The translations under genes were made by a program, and so were the position numbers. The notes beneath the pieces are model-generated. The model was not told where the DNA came from and ran no database searches. It saw only the letters and a program-made list of their open reading frames with translations. A stretch of DNA of 64,000 nt from Caprimulgus europaeus (Eukaryota > Chordata > Aves > Caprimulgiformes > Caprimulgidae). Shown in pieces: positions 61,392-64,000 of this stretch (positions within the stretch are counted from its first letter, which is position 1; each line of letters starts with the position of its first letter). The DNA is taken from positions 34,122,515-34,186,514 of the forward strand of contig OU015528.1 in the NCBI GenBank assembly GCA_907165065.1, written 5' to 3'.

Positions 61392-64000
61392 ACTACAACA
61401 GAAAAGATGATGGCATCCTAAAAAATTTTCAACAACTACCAGTATGCATCTTTCTGGGCACCAGCTGTGTCACTTAGTCATGCCAGGCCCAGCACATCAC
61501 AGGTCCTGTGGTAGGTCTGGATCCAAAGCCTCAGCTGCCCTAAGTACCTTGCTGAGACTTCAGGAGAGGAGCAGCCACCTGGAGCAAGGAAAGGCCAACT
61601 AAGTCAGCACTGAGGAAGAAGAACCTGGATGCATGTAGCCATGGCTATCAGCTGTTGTCATGTAGCCCTAGCCTGCTCCTTACCTCCATCTCTGTTCTTG
61701 ACAGTCCTGCCTCCCATGGTGTAGCTCAGGATTTTCTAGCAGAAGCCCTTACCTGAATAGGTCTTGAAATGCTTTGCCTCAACTATAAAAGGTTACTTTG
61801 TACAAAGGGGATAATGTAACCAACTGACCTTCCCCCCTTGTGTATTCAACCTTTACTGTGGAAGCATAAGCTAGGGTCTCACCAGTTTGTGCTTCGTCAG
61901 CAGGGACACTGCCCAAGTTAAGGCTGCAGCATGCTTATCGCTAGCGATGCGTGAAGTTGGATGCATGGAGCCAGCTTTCTGCTGCCAGATCCACTTTGCA
62001 GGATAGCCCATTAGCAGAAGACAACTTTTCTTTGGGACTTCAGCAGATTTGAGCTGACAGTTGTCAACATGCGTGATGTGGATGTGGAACCTTTGTGGTA
62101 AAAGTTCTAAGGAGTTACTTTTTAGGCCAGAAACTGTACTTTAAGCAGTGACACATGATGCTTCAGTGAAAGCTATGGTTTTCAGATCATACCTTGTTTC
62201 TAATAAAATACTTTTTTGTATGTTATCACATCACGAGTGATGTTTATATCAGCACTCAAAGAATATTGCTATGACTTCATACTTACAGTGTAATCCCTGT
62301 GCTTTATTTACACATTAAGAATTCTTTTAAGTGTTTTGTTATAGTTTCCATTTAAGCCTGAAAATAAATGTTGGAGATATCTAAACATGTTTGATGTTCA
62401 GACTATTCTTTACACTCATTTTTAAATGGAACTACGTTGTCAGCTGGGGAAAACTAATGAAAACTTTGCTGGTAAACAGGGATCAGCACTGCTCACCAGC
62501 TTTTAATTCATGTGAGTGCTAAGGAATTGACATAAATGTGTGTGTAACCACTTAGTGATAAGTAGAAAGGTAAGGAAAAAAGTATTGCTGTATGACTTTA
62601 AATTGCCATGAATCTAGTAAGTAACAGTTAATACCTCCCTTTTTGCAAATACCTATGTACACAAATGCTCTGGATAGATGCTCAGGCTAATCTACTATAA
62701 AAAGGCTAAAACCTCAAAATCTACAGAAGACCTCATGAGAAATATTTCAGAATGTGGAGTTAGCTAGTAAGGAAATGTGGAGGACAGGGGAGTCCAAATG
62801 GCATGTATCTTACATCACATGACTCTTTCAATCATTATTTTTCTTAAAACTAGAAGGACTCCTCTGCATTTTATAGCCCAGTGGGTAGAGCCTCTAGCCA
62901 AGATGTGGGAAACAGAACGTCAACCCGCCTTTCTTCCCAAGGGAGTCAAAGCCACATCTCCATATGCAAGGGGAGACTGTTATTTTATAACTGATTTTGG
63001 GAGCTACGGATTTGAATCTTTTTTTTGGGAAGATACCTGTTTCAGCAAAGCTTTTAGCACCACAGTTTTGAGTTTAAGCATGCAGGCGGCACTTAAATTC
63101 CCTTTTGGTTACCCAGGCCAGAATCCCATGGGCACAGAGATGACAACATTGCTAAGCTGACAGCAGCAGTACCATGACAAATCTATTGTTTTCACCTTAG
63201 TATAGTTGTCTTTCTTACCTCCTTTGACATGAACACCTCATCTGAAAGAGCTGTTGAAGAGAAGTAACTTTTGGTCTTGTCATATGAGAAGAAACCTAAC
63301 TGTGTGGGAAGAGTTTTGACAACTAATTGTAATGTCCCTCCTCAGTCTCCTCATACCTTTTTCTCTCAGACCATACATTATAAATAGAGTTGTTTCATAG
63401 ATTTTATACATATTTTTTTTCTTCAATGACTAAAAGCTTTTAGATAATTTTAATTGAAATTAAGGTGTTTATGGAGAAAATTCTAAGCCATTTCTTAAGA
63501 AAGAAAAAGTTTAGCTCCTTTAAATCATGTCTACAGATCTGAAGAAAGATGAGTAACCTCTCTGTAATCCTGACAGTCCCTTTCTCTGCATTCTTACTCT
63601 TAGAGATCTGTAAGGAATAGTTAGGATAAGCCTGTATAGATTTAAGCCTTTTGTAAAAGTTTATTCACCCAGATATTATCCTTATTTATTTATATACGTT
63701 CAAATTTCAAAAGCAAAGGACTTGTCACAGTCAAATATAGTTCTTCCAAGATAAACCAGACTAATATTTTAACTAACTTTTATTGAAAATAAATTGAAAA
63801 AGTATATCATTCTTAAACCTAGCAAAGAAACAGAACTGCCTAATATTCTGATGTACATTACTTGTGTAATATATATTACAAAGGGGAAAAAAAGAATGAA
63901 GTAGTGAGATGGTTTAAAGTTGTAAAAGTGGATTATCGTATCCCAGAATAATAAAAGACTCATTGAAGGAGAGAGAGAATAAAGAAGAGGAAAAAATCAA
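61392..64000. other. Intergenic, unique sequence to window end
   Basis: No exon, RNA gene or firm repeat. A TATA-type motif (CTATAAAAGG, near 61783) lies in a region 61634-61900 that has some LTR-like features but is not assigned. A perfect 12-base palindrome ATCGCTAGCGAT is at 61937-61948. The last ~1.5 kb is AT-rich with nothing recognised. Confidence 0.5.

Overview
The window is a piece of a bird chromosome. Its repeats are almost all CR1 LINE fragments, whose 3' tails end in the avian ATTCTGTGA / ATTCTATGA motifs, together with solo LTRs of avian endogenous retroviruses. It has no Alu- or L1-like repeats. The one host gene is the 3' end of tryptophan hydroxylase 2 (TPH2), with a predicted C-terminus nearly the same as the human protein. 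I cannot resolve the species; a neognath bird is the safe inference.

Layout. Bases 1-1906 are the end of a TPH2 intron, which carries the 3' part of an LTR (1-360). Two coding exons follow (1907-2040 and 2129-2303), separated by an 88-base intron, then a 3' UTR with a first AATAAA at 2930. From about 3 kb to the end I find no other host exon, RNA gene or CpG-island promoter. In human the next gene beyond TPH2 is TRHDE, so the remaining ~61 kb is probably the TPH2-TRHDE intergenic desert (inference from synteny; no TRHDE exon is visible).

Repeat content. A 3.1-kb CR1 (10905-14042) keeps the end of ORF1 and essentially all of ORF2 (endonuclease and reverse transcriptase), but it is dead through a nonsense codon, a frameshift and a deletion of an RT motif. 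Shorter CR1 tails lie at 5.7, 15.5, 16.7, 17.4, 18.1, 32.5 and 44.2 kb, all on the plus strand, and at 51.2 and 55.2 kb on the minus strand. Five retroviral LTR copies are seen: two of one family (1-360 plus; 25135-26128 minus, with a perfect 5-base target duplication), two of a second family (19527-20169 minus; 60786-61391 plus) and one of a third type (33289-33773 plus). Older traces are an L2-like LINE relic near 21 kb and two MIR-like remnants at 34.6 and 59.2 kb.

Working together. Nothing in the window forms a multi-gene system. The host biology is the terminal part of the neuronal serotonin-synthesis enzyme; the rest is transposon fossils in AT-rich unique DNA that may hold distal regulatory elements. 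No previously undescribed system was found. The more interesting leads are the solo LTR with its duplication, the 7.6-kb one-strand CR1 cluster, the L2-like relic and a compact ATTGT (SOX-like) motif cluster at 42.7 kb.
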